Shown in pieces: positions 1 to 8,081 of a stretch of 64,000 nucleotides of DNA; the stretch's first letter is position 1; every line of letters begins with the position of its first letter. The notes below the pieces were generated by a model, which searched no databases, was not told the origin of the DNA, and saw nothing but the letters and a program-made list of their open reading frames with translations. The DNA is from an uncultured Armatimonadota bacterium (GTDB taxonomy: Bacteria; Armatimonadota; Fimbriimonadia; Fimbriimonadales; Fimbriimonadaceae). The DNA lies in the NCBI GenBank assembly GCA_903833215.1, contig CAILEM010000055.1:1-64000 (forward strand), in the 5' to 3' direction. Both the position numbers and the translations under genes were made by a program.

Positions 1-81
1 GGCCTTCCGTACCTCACCAGCCTCCGCACGAACCCACTTCACCAGCGTCGTTCTATCCTTCTCCGACAACTCCACAGCCAT
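1..81 (-). CDS. Partial gene at left edge, possible transposase N-terminus
   Basis: An open minus-strand frame runs from an ATG at 81 off the left edge, giving 27 visible residues that begin MAVELSEKDRTTLVKW. This short, charged helical start resembles the N-terminus of IS630-type helix-turn-helix transposase subunits, but so little is visible that this is only a guess. A TATAAT hexamer sits directly before the ATG. The 19 bases around it match 16 of 19 at the start of the IS transposase near 25124, which is the other reason to suspect a mobile element. Confidence 0.45.
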   Translation of the reverse strand, partial: MAVELSEKDRTTLVKWVRAEAGEVRKA

Positions 82-136
82 ATTATAGAGACGAATTGAG
101 GCCTCCAAACGATTGAGTAATTAACGACTCAGAACA

Positions 137-817
137 CTAGGGCCTATCCGTTGTCGAAAACTTCAGTCCAAGGCGATCTGCAAGTTTGCCACCCAGGTCT
201 GCCACAGTTTGACTGTCAATCAGTGCCACGGGAATAAGTAAGAAATAGACGATTACGGGCGGAATGGCAGTGTCTGTGAAGATAATCTTCGTGACCCAAT
301 ATTCGGCCTTACTCCCCATTCGACCGCCGGTATAGCGCAATTCAGTTTGTAGCTCTACCCGAGCAAGGTCCGCGAATGTTCCTTTCCACGACCGAGCCAG
401 CGGAACAAATCCGCTTTGACGCAACCAAGTCTTCGACCCTATATCGAAATCGCCTCCGTCTCGCTCGGCAAGCATCGCGAGGCCGATCAGGATGAAAACG
501 AGAGGGACAAGGAATCCGATCAAGACATTCCCTTGAGCTTCTCCACGAATTGTTGACATGCAAACTAGAACCAGGAAGGTAAAGCCGAGAAATGACAGAA
601 CGCCACCGAGGAAGACATTCCTGGGCTTCCCGCATTTAACTGTGGGGCTATTTTGGATACGGCTGCTGGCCATATCGCAAAAGCGATTGACAGCCTTGAG
701 TTGGAGATCTTCAATCGTTCGCACGTTAAAAGTGTACGGGATTTCACAGTAACCCGGACCATTGAGGATAGAATGCACCTGATAGGTGAGGGCATCTCGT
801 AGCCCCGCTGACCCCAA
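137..817 (-). CDS. Hypothetical membrane protein
   Basis: I do not recognise this 226-residue protein. It has two adjacent hydrophobic helices at about residues 67-87 and 94-115, then a soluble segment rich in beta-prone residues, and a third hydrophobic stretch near 185-200. This layout resembles bacterial PH-domain-like membrane proteins, which is weak inference. The start is TTG at 817; no SD is visible, and a TATCCT hexamer lies only three bases upstream. It is divergent from the lipoprotein gene at 835, with only 17 bases between them, so the two may share a compact promoter region. Confidence 0.6.
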   Translation of the reverse strand: MGSAGLRDALTYQVHSILNGPGYCEIPYTFNVRTIEDLQLKAVNRFCDMASSRIQNSPTVKCGKPRNVFLGGVLSFLGFTFLVLVCMSTIRGEAQGNVLIGFLVPLVFILIGLAMLAERDGGDFDIGSKTWLRQSGFVPLARSWKGTFADLARVELQTELRYTGGRMGSKAEYWVTKIIFTDTAIPPVIVYFLLIPVALIDSQTVADLGGKLADRLGLKFSTTDRP

Positions 818-834
818 AGCAGGATAGGAATCAA

Positions 835-1956
835 ATGGATCACAGACTTGGGAAGGGTTTTGGTTTTGCTAGCCTAGTTGCCGTGGTAGCCATGGTAGGT
901 GTCGTTGGCGGATGTGGTGGCTCGTCCCCCAGCCACGCGGTTCCTACTGCTCGCACAGAGGTCGCAAAAATCCTTAGTATGGGTAAGAACGGCATTATGA
1001 GCTTGGCCCGTAACGCGAACATGACCGGCAGTGCAATGGTTGGCACAAATGGCGTGACTGGAGGGTCTGGTGGCTCCGGTACCGGGGCAGGCATGGGTGG
1101 AATGATGTTTTTCCCGGGAGTCTTGATGACCCAGGGAGTTGCGAAGGCAAACTCTAGCCCCCGCCTCGCAGCGACGCGCTCCGCGCTCCGATTCCTCGGG
1201 AGAAAGGCGGCAACGGCTTTACCACGATATGCCTCAAGAATAAAGTATGGCGTCACGAGCGGAGGAGGAGGATCAAACGGTGATGGCCCGCCACCACCTC
1301 CAAAGGTTGGCGATACCTACGAATATGGGGATTTGATCGCTCGGTACGACGAAGTTACGCTTTCCAGTAATGCCGATTTTCTCTATCCGATCGCGACCAA
1401 GGTGTCCTACTTCCTGGATACGGCCTTCAAGAATTCGGCTGGTTATTTGACATGGAGCAGCACTGACTGGTCGGATCAGGGCGCGTCATCACAAGCCATT
1501 TCTGATTTTGCATACGAAGAACGGATCACAGCAGGGGCCATGAAGGGCTTCTACGCAAAGTCCACTTCGCAGTTTGACCCGTCCACGAACGCGGGCTTTT
1601 ACAACTATCAAGGGACCGATACCGATGGCTCGCAGTACCAGGGTTCCTCGAAGTTTAACGCTGACTCAGCAACGTTTGATTTTGAGTATAAAACCTCTAC
1701 TGGTTACGGCTTCAAGTACATCGGCAAAGCTGATGCCAATGGCTTCTCTTACAGTGCTTCTTCCACCGATGGATACCAAGTCGACTGGACGTGGAATGCC
1801 GACGGCTCTGGTAACTTTCGAATCGTGAATCCGGCGAACCCTCTGACCCCGGCGACAGGAACTTACGATTCGAATGGAAACGGTGTGATTACGTTCGCAG
1901 ATGGCAGCAAGCGAAAGTTCAACCTCTGGTCCGATGGTGGACTGGACATTTTCTGA
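835..1956 (+). CDS. Secreted lipoprotein of unknown function
   Basis: The 373-residue product starts with a basic n-region, a hydrophobic core and a lipobox-like VVGGC at about residues 23-27, so it is probably exported and lipid-anchored. A low-complexity Gly/Met/Ser-rich segment follows (about 55-105), then a Gly/Pro linker near 140-155. The C-terminal 200 residues are rich in Tyr, Ser, Asp and aromatic beta strands with several YD/NG turns, which suggests a beta-rich outer-surface domain. No family is recognised. A weak AGGA lies about 10 bases before the ATG. Confidence 0.7.
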   Translation: MDHRLGKGFGFASLVAVVAMVGVVGGCGGSSPSHAVPTARTEVAKILSMGKNGIMSLARNANMTGSAMVGTNGVTGGSGGSGTGAGMGGMMFFPGVLMTQGVAKANSSPRLAATRSALRFLGRKAATALPRYASRIKYGVTSGGGGSNGDGPPPPPKVGDTYEYGDLIARYDEVTLSSNADFLYPIATKVSYFLDTAFKNSAGYLTWSSTDWSDQGASSQAISDFAYEERITAGAMKGFYAKSTSQFDPSTNAGFYNYQGTDTDGSQYQGSSKFNADSATFDFEYKTSTGYGFKYIGKADANGFSYSASSTDGYQVDWTWNADGSGNFRIVNPANPLTPATGTYDSNGNGVITFADGSKRKFNLWSDGGLDIF

Positions 1957-1969
1957 TCCGATCTCGACC

Positions 1970-2016
1970 CTAACCCAACAGTGGGCCCGTATGCTCGGTG
2001 CCCACTGTTGGGTTAG
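1970..2016. terminator. Strong 17-bp hairpin between convergent genes
   Basis: Arms at 1970-1986 and 2000-2016 are perfect 17-base inverted repeats (CTAACCCAACAGTGGGC and its complement) around a 13-base loop. The hairpin starts 13 bases after the lipoprotein stop and faces the minus-strand gene ending at 2072, so it can serve both. No T-tract follows on either side, so it may be a transcript-stabilising or factor-assisted terminator. A second 8-bp hairpin (2061-2068 with 2079-2086) overlaps the stop of the minus-strand gene. Confidence 0.7.
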
Positions 2017-2071
2017 AGCGTCTGCTAAACGGGCTGGAATCAGTCAAACCCCATGTGTCACCCCTGGAATT

Positions 2072-3001
2072 CTAGGTATCCAGGGGATTATTGAGAACGC
2101 CCCCGAGATCAGGCTCGGAGAGCAATTCCATGAAGCGTACAATTCTTAGTTCGATATATTCCGGGGATTTCCGCATCTCTTCCACGGCCAGTTGAGACCA
2201 CTCCTTTTGCGGAGTTGACTGAAGAATTTGGCCCGCAAGGCAAAGGCGCGAGTGGACGAACTCATAGGTCAGGCGGTCTTTTATTGCAGCGTGATGCTCG
2301 CCAAGGTAGCCGTGGTTGTAAATCGATGCGGCAGACTCCAGAATGTACACGCCCCCGCCTCCACCATCGGGAGTCCATGGTGGGATCATTGGAGCCTCGT
2401 CCTCATTCCAGATCAGTCCGCTTGCAAAGACAAGCCACCACTGCGCACGACCTTCGGTGCAAACGTCTGCCAACCGACCCAGAATGGAGTCGATAATGGG
2501 AACGGACTGCCCAAGCGCGTGGAAATACCAAAGAGGACCGTGTAAGTCATTGGGGCCGTTTGAGCTATAGGCAACTGACAATTGACCACCCCAGGCATCG
2601 ACTCCTTCCATGTAGGCATCGACCATCCAGCTGAGGACCTCGGACCGACGGTCCGCGTCCATCATCTTTGTCATGACCTGGCCATGATCGATCGCGCGGT
2701 AAATGTCGCACTCCGATTCCGGTCCACCCGTACGATTAAGCATCCCCTCCCACCAACGGATCAGGAAAGCAGGGAACAGGTAGTCAAACAGATCCTGATC
2801 GAGTTCGACGTAACATAGGTCCATGAGATAGTGCCAATAGTCGGTCTGGTCGATCTCGTGCCATGCTTTGTTGGCGGTTCGCCTCAACGCTTCGTCTGCC
2901 TCATCAAACTGATCCTGGCGGTAGGATTCTGGTTTGGTTGGCTCTCCGAAAATTCGGAAGAGTCGGTCCACCATCGGACGCCTGTAGAATGCGCTTGACA
3001 C
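2072..3001 (-). CDS. Hypothetical cytosolic protein
   Basis: This 309-residue protein has no signal peptide or membrane segment and is rich in Trp, Tyr, Asp and Glu. It looks like an all-helical cytosolic protein, and I cannot assign a family. The longest frame starts at GTG 3001. An ATG at 2974 (MVDRLFRIFGEPT) is an equally plausible start, and nothing upstream of either is a convincing SD. It stands alone between convergent and divergent neighbours. Confidence 0.6.
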   Translation of the reverse strand: MSSAFYRRPMVDRLFRIFGEPTKPESYRQDQFDEADEALRRTANKAWHEIDQTDYWHYLMDLCYVELDQDLFDYLFPAFLIRWWEGMLNRTGGPESECDIYRAIDHGQVMTKMMDADRRSEVLSWMVDAYMEGVDAWGGQLSVAYSSNGPNDLHGPLWYFHALGQSVPIIDSILGRLADVCTEGRAQWWLVFASGLIWNEDEAPMIPPWTPDGGGGGVYILESAASIYNHGYLGEHHAAIKDRLTYEFVHSRLCLAGQILQSTPQKEWSQLAVEEMRKSPEYIELRIVRFMELLSEPDLGGVLNNPLDT

Positions 3002-3133
3002 TCTGCGGATTGTACTGTGACATGCTTCGCCGCCTGCTCAATTGACACCGATCTGAGAAGCTCGTTGTTTACTTACGGTTCAGCGACATCGCAGTGCCCG
3101 CACCTTACATCCAGACATTGATGAGACTGCTGT

Positions 3134-3601
3134 CTACCACCTTCGTCGCACGTAGAGGGCGAAGAACCTAGCTCCTAAGTAGACAACCGCTCCCGCGACT
3201 CCGGCAGGGATATCAGCCAGATCTGCCTGTGTGAATGCATTTTGTCTCACCTCAAAGACCACAATGATGATTGCAGAGATCAGGCAAGCGATTACGGTAC
3301 GAATTCGTACCGAGAGAACGACGGGCAATTTTGGGAAGCGAGTCGCGGCGAGTGGAAGGAAGACGGTATCGACGAGACCATCGATCACAAAGGCGTTGAT
3401 GAACCCATTGGAGAAGTCTCCGAAATTGAAGTAATAGAAGTTTTGAAGCGATTCAGCAATCGGCAGTGTGCGATGTATTGTTCTGCATTCCAAGCGATAG
3501 TCCTCTTGGAACACGACTAATACAAAAGCCGCGCACTCAAGTATCCAGGGCGATTTCCAAGGCGACGGACGTGGTGGTTTGCCTCGAGGGTTCAACTTCA
3601 A
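3134..3601 (-). CDS. Hypothetical small membrane protein
   Basis: The 155-residue frame from TTG 3601 has a hydrophobic N-terminal segment (about residues 28-36), a segment near 80-95, a strong one near 100-118 and a last one near 132-148, ending in a basic YVRRRW tail. The pattern suggests three or four helices, as in small VanZ-like or DUF membrane proteins, but no diagnostic motif is seen. The start codon is uncertain. It is divergent from the PadR operon at 3741. Confidence 0.5.
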   Translation of the reverse strand: MKLNPRGKPPRPSPWKSPWILECAAFVLVVFQEDYRLECRTIHRTLPIAESLQNFYYFNFGDFSNGFINAFVIDGLVDTVFLPLAATRFPKLPVVLSVRIRTVIACLISAIIIVVFEVRQNAFTQADLADIPAGVAGAVVYLGARFFALYVRRRW

Positions 3602-3713
3602 TTTGTCGATACTCCGTTGATATCATTATCGATCTTCTACATAAATGGTGGGCCACTCAATCGCCGCGATGATCGAAAATTCAAACTGCCTCTTGCCGCT
3701 ACTACGTATTACG

Positions 3714-3730
3714 ATATAGCGTGATATGAT
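3714..3730 (+). promoter_or_regulatory. Possible PadR operator and promoter region
   Basis: An AT-rich stretch just before the padR-like gene holds the imperfect inverted repeat ATAT-N6-ATAT (3714-3717 and 3724-3727). PadR proteins usually bind short AT-rich palindromes at their own promoters. The site ends about 13 bases before the preferred ATG at 3741, so autoregulation is plausible but unproven. Confidence 0.35.
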
Positions 3731-3740
3731 AGATCGTATT

Positions 3741-4055
3741 ATGGAATCTCAAGACGATCGTGGACTCAGTAGGTATGGCGAGCCAGCAACTCTCGTGCTG
3801 CTTGCCCTGATGTCTGGACCCAAACACGGGTATGCGTTGATGCAATCCATTGAAGAGGAAATGGACTTCAAGATTGGGCCGGGAACTCTTTACGGAGCAA
3901 TTGCGAAGCTCCTGAAAATGGGGATGATTCGTGGATTGGAATCACAGGAACGGGCGAAGCCCTATGAAATCACTGACCAAGGTCGACGCGTCATCGAAGA
4001 ATACGTCCGACGTTGGTCACCCATCATCAAGTTAGGTCAAGCGAGGCTGGCATGA
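3741..4055 (+). CDS. PadR-family transcriptional regulator
   Basis: A compact winged-helix repressor of about 104 residues. The family signature is clear: LVLLALMSGPKHGYALMQ near the N-terminus (helices 1-2), then IGPGTLYGAIAKLLKMGMI (recognition helix and wing), then a wing with KPYEITDQGRRVI. PadR proteins sense small aromatic or xenobiotic ligands and usually repress a neighbouring transporter or membrane gene. ATG 3741 is chosen over 3726 because the latter lies inside the AT-rich palindrome. Its TGA overlaps the ATG of the next gene (ATGA), so the three genes 3741-5076 form one translationally coupled operon. Confidence 0.9.
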   Translation: MESQDDRGLSRYGEPATLVLLALMSGPKHGYALMQSIEEEMDFKIGPGTLYGAIAKLLKMGMIRGLESQERAKPYEITDQGRRVIEEYVRRWSPIIKLGQARLA

Positions 4056-4528
4056 AATCGATCCGTTGGTCGAAGCTGTATCCTCGAACGTGGCAGGAGC
4101 AGTTTGGAGAGGAGTTCGACGAGATGAACTCCATGCGAGGGGTGCGCGCCAAGGATGTCGTGGACATCGCCTTTCATGCGCTCGCCCTAAGGCTATCGGG
4201 ACTCGTTCGCGCACTGCCGTTTTTGGGCGCGTGGATCGTCGTCTGCTTCCTGAATGTTTGCGCAAAGGAAGTCCAGTGGGCGGCAGGCGCCCTCGTGATT
4301 TGCTCGGCAGGAGCGACGGCTATGCAGCCTAAGAAGTGGCTTCGAAATGCATTTGGCTTCTTCGCTGCGATTCCGATCTCATCGCTTTACCTCTACCAAG
4401 ATACCAGCACCAAGCACGCGCCACTTTATCAGACAGCGGTCGCGTTCATTCCCGCGTTGGTTGGCGCCTTATTCGGTTTGGCGATTGGATCATCAATAGG
4501 TTCGAGGTCAAACCCGAGAGTTTCATGA
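4052..4528 (+). CDS. PadR-coupled membrane protein
   Basis: The ATG at 4052 overlaps the padR stop. The 158-residue product begins KSIRWSKLYPRTWQEQFGEEF, the short amphipathic YPxxWxxxxGEEF leader often seen in membrane proteins encoded next to PadR regulators. At least four hydrophobic helices follow (about residues 52-70, 75-90, 98-115 and 126-148). The likely role is a membrane partner or sensor controlled by the PadR protein (inference from synteny). It overlaps the next gene by ATGA at 4525-4528. Confidence 0.75.
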   Translation: MKSIRWSKLYPRTWQEQFGEEFDEMNSMRGVRAKDVVDIAFHALALRLSGLVRALPFLGAWIVVCFLNVCAKEVQWAAGALVICSAGATAMQPKKWLRNAFGFFAAIPISSLYLYQDTSTKHAPLYQTAVAFIPALVGALFGLAIGSSIGSRSNPRVS

Positions 4529-5076
4529 CGATCTTTACACCAATCTTCCTCTTGGTGTTCCTCGTTCTCGTCGTGCTGTTCGTGCGCGTATTCGTACTAG
4601 CCGTGAGCAAGAACGGGGCCACGGCTTTCAGGGCCACCATCGCTCCAGTCAGCCTTGCGATCGTGTATACACTGACTCTGGTAGGCGTTGGATTGGCCAG
4701 CAGAAACACAACTCTCCCGATTGGTTGGCGGAAATGCTTTGATGACTGGTGTTTTGCCGTCACGGAAGTGAAAAGATCAGGCAACCACTTGGACTTAAGG
4801 GTGGAGACCAGCAACACCGGTCGACGTGCTCAACGTCCGGACTCACCGAAGCTGTCTTTAGTGTTTGATGGGCAAGCGTTTGGACTCGCCTGCCCCCAAC
4901 TCAACGATCGTTTGGAAGGGCATTCTCAGCATCCGTTCACGATCACGATTCAAGTGCCAGACACCGTTCAGAAAGTCGACTTGATCGCCACTGAAGGCGG
5001 TGGTCCCTCTGCCCTCATCATCGGCGATGAGAACAGCCCCTTTCACGGCAAGTCGGTTTGGCGTTTAGTGCCGTAG
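4525..5076 (+). CDS. Hypothetical membrane protein, third gene of PadR operon
   Basis: Starting at ATG 4525, which overlaps the previous stop, the 183-residue product has two N-terminal helices (about residues 2-27 and 38-60). An exported or periplasmic domain of about 120 residues follows. It contains a Cys pair (KCFDDWCFAV) and a beta-rich, DUF4352-like stretch with FDGQAFGLACPQLND and a C-terminal FHGKSVWRLVP. I do not recognise a defined family. The ATGA coupling implies co-expression with the regulator. Confidence 0.7.
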   Translation: MTIFTPIFLLVFLVLVVLFVRVFVLAVSKNGATAFRATIAPVSLAIVYTLTLVGVGLASRNTTLPIGWRKCFDDWCFAVTEVKRSGNHLDLRVETSNTGRRAQRPDSPKLSLVFDGQAFGLACPQLNDRLEGHSQHPFTITIQVPDTVQKVDLIATEGGGPSALIIGDENSPFHGKSVWRLVP

Positions 5077-5214
5077 TCGGAAACGGAACAAGAGGCGTTT
5101 ATAGACGCCAAAGAACTACGCTTTAGTGCAAGCCTGTGTGCACTCGACTAATGGATACAACGGCACGAAGAAGAGTTCAGTCCGGTTCATCGAGCCAAGG
5201 TTGAGACAAGCTGC

Positions 5215-5799
5215 CTAGTGGGCAACTCCAAACTCGACTCGAATGGCTGGCATCAGCCGCACCGTCTCTCCGAACGGCTTGTCACCGGCCTTTCTTCGCG
5301 AGCCAAGATAGCCAATGCCTTCAACCGTAATGGGCTCACTAAGCGCGAGAACATCTCGCTTTGGATGAAATCGGGTTTCAAGAATCTGGCGGACTTCGAT
5401 CATCTTTGCAAGGAACGGGCTGCCTTTGCATTCATCGGCTTCGGGAATTTCAATGATCGCGCGAGCCCCAGTTCGACCCTTGACGACAAAATTAAGGTCC
5501 CCTTCCTTGTCCACTCGAATAGATATGAGGGTGCCAGAGATCCGGTAAACGGTCATTTCAAATGGTTTGAACCTCCGGTCACGGAACTTCGCGAAGTCCA
5601 TTTTGGAGCAGGTTTTGTCACGAAGAGCCAGAAGCTCCTCCACAGAGACAACAGTCGGCTTCAGCTGAATCTTGACGGCATCAACATCTGTTCCGTGCTC
5701 GACTTGCCTTCGATGTGGCAGGTTCGATTGCGCAATGCCTAGGGACTCGCATCCACAGATTAGTACGAGCCCCAGAATCAACTTCTGGCCAAATTTCAT
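5215..5799 (-). CDS. Secreted hypothetical protein
   Basis: The 194-residue product has a Sec signal (KFGQKLILGLVLICGCESLG) with a possible lipobox Cys at 16 or 18. The mature part is beta-rich and ends in PFGETVRLMPAIRVEF, recalling small OB-fold-like proteins that close with an ELHPV-type strand. That resemblance is loose. ATG 5799 is preceded by TAATAT with six bases between them and no SD, which suggests leaderless expression. Confidence 0.65.
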   Translation of the reverse strand: MKFGQKLILGLVLICGCESLGIAQSNLPHRRQVEHGTDVDAVKIQLKPTVVSVEELLALRDKTCSKMDFAKFRDRRFKPFEMTVYRISGTLISIRVDKEGDLNFVVKGRTGARAIIEIPEADECKGSPFLAKMIEVRQILETRFHPKRDVLALSEPITVEGIGYLGSRRKAGDKPFGETVRLMPAIRVEFGVAH

Positions 5800-5811
5800 T
5801 GCAGGATATTA
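5797..5811 (-). promoter_or_regulatory. Leaderless -10 element (TAATAT-N6-ATG)
   Basis: On the minus strand TAATAT (5811-5806) is followed by six bases and the ATG at 5799. With initiation about seven bases after the hexamer, the transcript would begin at the A of the start codon. Confidence 0.5.
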
Positions 5812-6080
5812 CTTTCCAATCGTTAACGAATGTGTCGCCACCGCGATTGAGCCCAAAGCGCCACACCTAGTACGGACTTGTGGAGGCAAAACCATAGTCC
5901 AAGTGACTCCACCATCGCGCATCCACGCGCTCTGTGAGGTCAGACACGGTGATATCGACATGTGAGCGGGTTGACACCAGCGTCCTGCCACTAACGAAAC
6001 TCCGTCTGTTTCCCTAATTGCGGAACCACATACGCTACGTTTCAGTCTCCAAACAGCGAATAGAAGGTGACTTGATTTAT

Positions 6081-7193
6081 ATGCCGAAACGTTTGTCTAG
6101 GGTTCAGTTTGTCAAATTGGGTGCTAGTGTCTTCGGTGCCGCGGCCGGTGCCTATCTGCTATATGAAGGGGCGCCTTGGCTCAATTCGAGAAAGGAAGCC
6201 GCGAGAGTTCGAAGACCGCTTGAGCCTGCAAGCAAGGGAACTTCTCGGATGCATGAATGGGTTCGGTACGCAACCCTCGCTGCGAGTGGGCACAACGCGC
6301 AGCCTTGGAAATTTCGAATTGAAGAAAACACGATCCAAATTCACCCCGACAGCGCGCGACACCTGCCGGCAGTGGACCCGATAGACCGAGAACTTTGGAT
6401 CAGCTTAGGATGCGCCCTTGAGAACTTGACTCTTGCTGCACGTAGCGCGGGTTTTGAATCCGAAATCATCTATCCGGGTTCGAATGATTGGATTCAAATC
6501 GACTTTAATCAAGCGAAACCTGAGGAAGGGGCACATTTCGCCTCGATCAGGCATCGGCAGAACACGCGCTCACCCTATGATCATCAGAAGGTGGGGGCCG
6601 CAGAACTCGCTAAGGTGATGTCCATCCCAGTTGAACACGGAATTGAACTGCACCTTTTCGATAGCCCGTCGAGCACAGAAAATGTCTTGGAATATGTCAC
6701 TGCGGGAAACCTCAGCCAGTTCCGTGACAGAGCTTTCATTCAGGAACTTGTCGAGTGGATTCGTTTCGACAAGCGAGAGGCGTTAGCTTCTATGGACGGC
6801 CTCTTTTCGTTGTGCATGGGCACACCTGCTGTGCCTCGGTGGCTGGGACAACAAGTCGTCCGCCACATGGACCCACAATCCCAAGCGGACGCTGACGCGA
6901 ATCTTCTCCGAAGTTCAGCGGGCGCGATTGCAATCTCCTCCACCAAAGAGGACAAAACCGCATGGGTTCGGACAGGGCAGGTCTACCAACGGCTAGCACT
7001 TCGATTGACCTCCTTGAACATCAAATCAGCATTTCTCAATCAGCCAAACGAAGTGGCTGAAGTTCGCAAGCAGTTCCAAACTGCACTTGGATTTGGCGAT
7101 GCGTTGCCGCAGTTGTTGCTTCGATTTGGTTATGCCAACCCGATGCCATCCTCGCTTCGCCGATCCGTCGATGACGTGATTGTCGCGGTGTAG
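6081..7193 (+). CDS. Acg-type nitroreductase-family protein
   Basis: The product (about 370 residues from ATG 6081) is an FMN-dependent nitroreductase-like protein of the Acg type. It shows ASGHNAQPWKF near residue 70, the family's flavin-binding start, and later IRHRQNTRSPYD, GAIAISS and a closing LRFGYANPMPSSLRR. The N-terminus has a hydrophobic helix preceded by RLSRVQFVKLG, which resembles a twin-arginine leader but has no RR pair, so it may be a membrane anchor. ATG 6081 is preferred because AAGGTGA lies upstream. The substrate is unknown; the family has been linked to nitro- and quinone-compound stress. Confidence 0.85.
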   Translation: MPKRLSRVQFVKLGASVFGAAAGAYLLYEGAPWLNSRKEAARVRRPLEPASKGTSRMHEWVRYATLAASGHNAQPWKFRIEENTIQIHPDSARHLPAVDPIDRELWISLGCALENLTLAARSAGFESEIIYPGSNDWIQIDFNQAKPEEGAHFASIRHRQNTRSPYDHQKVGAAELAKVMSIPVEHGIELHLFDSPSSTENVLEYVTAGNLSQFRDRAFIQELVEWIRFDKREALASMDGLFSLCMGTPAVPRWLGQQVVRHMDPQSQADADANLLRSSAGAIAISSTKEDKTAWVRTGQVYQRLALRLTSLNIKSAFLNQPNEVAEVRKQFQTALGFGDALPQLLLRFGYANPMPSSLRRSVDDVIVAV

Positions 7194-7246
7194 CACTTAT
7201 CTTTTCTCACCTCATTCGAGTCATTCACACCGCGATCTATGTCGTT

Positions 7247-7543
7247 ATGGTCGCCTCGATTGCCTACGTTCTATTTGCTGGAATCACTGGCAAATCCACC
7301 CCTTGGATTCTCGATGCAGCCCTCGTCCTCGTGACGCTTGAGTGCATTGTCTTTGTTGGAAACGGCTGGAGATGCCCCCTGACGACCGTGGCGGTGTCAA
7401 TCTCTGGTCGACAAGGGAAGGACTACGCTCCAATGATTCCTGAGAAACTTGGTCGCTACACCCCAAGCTTATTCGGAGCACTGTTTGGTTTGGCGTTGAT
7501 CCTGCTCGTTGTGAGGATTACCTTGCTGGGCGGTTTTCGCTAA
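7247..7543 (+). CDS. Small membrane protein, N-terminus probably longer
   Basis: From ATG 7247 the product is 98 residues with two or three hydrophobic helices (about 2-14, 19-37 and 73-92) and a conserved-looking core VFVGNGWRCPLTTVAV followed by PEKLGRYTP. The frame stays open upstream to 7175 and encodes SHLIRVIHTAIYVV just before the ATG. That looks like the missing first half of the first transmembrane helix. No ATG, GTG or TTG exists there; an ATC at 7199 or ATT at 7214 would be needed. Start is therefore uncertain. It follows the nitroreductase by 53 bases and may be co-transcribed. Confidence 0.65.
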   Translation: MVASIAYVLFAGITGKSTPWILDAALVLVTLECIVFVGNGWRCPLTTVAVSISGRQGKDYAPMIPEKLGRYTPSLFGALFGLALILLVVRITLLGGFR

Positions 7544-7564
7544 AGGCTAAAGGTGCCCTGAAAT

Positions 7565-8011
7565 TCATCTGGCCGACAAATTGGGCCAAACTAGCCAATG
7601 CGGATCCAGTTGCTGGGCGCCGTGCCGAAAATACACCGTTCGAGCGACAACATTTTCAGAGGCAACGTTGACGCACACATTCAAAATTGAATGGTCAATG
7701 AACCAATCGAACATCCTTTCAATAAGGGCACCAGCCACGCCCATGCCTCGGTAGCATTCGGCCACGTTCAACCACTGAAGCTCGCCATCACAACCGTGAC
7801 GCGTCGTTCGATGGCCAGCGATGTATCCAGCGAATACATTGTCCACCGTGCCCACAAAAACGGCGCGATCTGCCAAGGCGCAGCTTGGGAAATAAGTGCC
7901 CTGGAGATATCCAAGCATCGTTTGCTCGAACCTCTCGCCTCCTCCGCGCAAGGAGACGAGTTTTGGAACATCCACAGGCTGGGCATCACGAATTTCAGGT
8001 TCGTTCGACAT
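7565..8011 (-). CDS. GNAT-family N-acetyltransferase
   Basis: A 148-residue single-domain acetyltransferase. It starts EPEIRDAQPVDVPKLVSL (strand 1 and helix 1). The acetyl-CoA loop is CYRGMGVAGALIERM, matching R/Q-x-x-G-x-G/A. The C-terminal part has NVASENVVARTVYFRHGA, typical of the last helix and strand. The acceptor cannot be predicted. It is convergent with the small membrane gene, with 21 bases between the stops. Confidence 0.85.
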   Translation of the reverse strand: MSNEPEIRDAQPVDVPKLVSLRGGGERFEQTMLGYLQGTYFPSCALADRAVFVGTVDNVFAGYIAGHRTTRHGCDGELQWLNVAECYRGMGVAGALIERMFDWFIDHSILNVCVNVASENVVARTVYFRHGAQQLDPHWLVWPNLSAR

Positions 8012-8081
8012 ATTGATGACAATGGTTGGACGGCGAGAGTCTTGTCACATGTTAACCAGTCTGTAATCGCCTAAGCAGACG

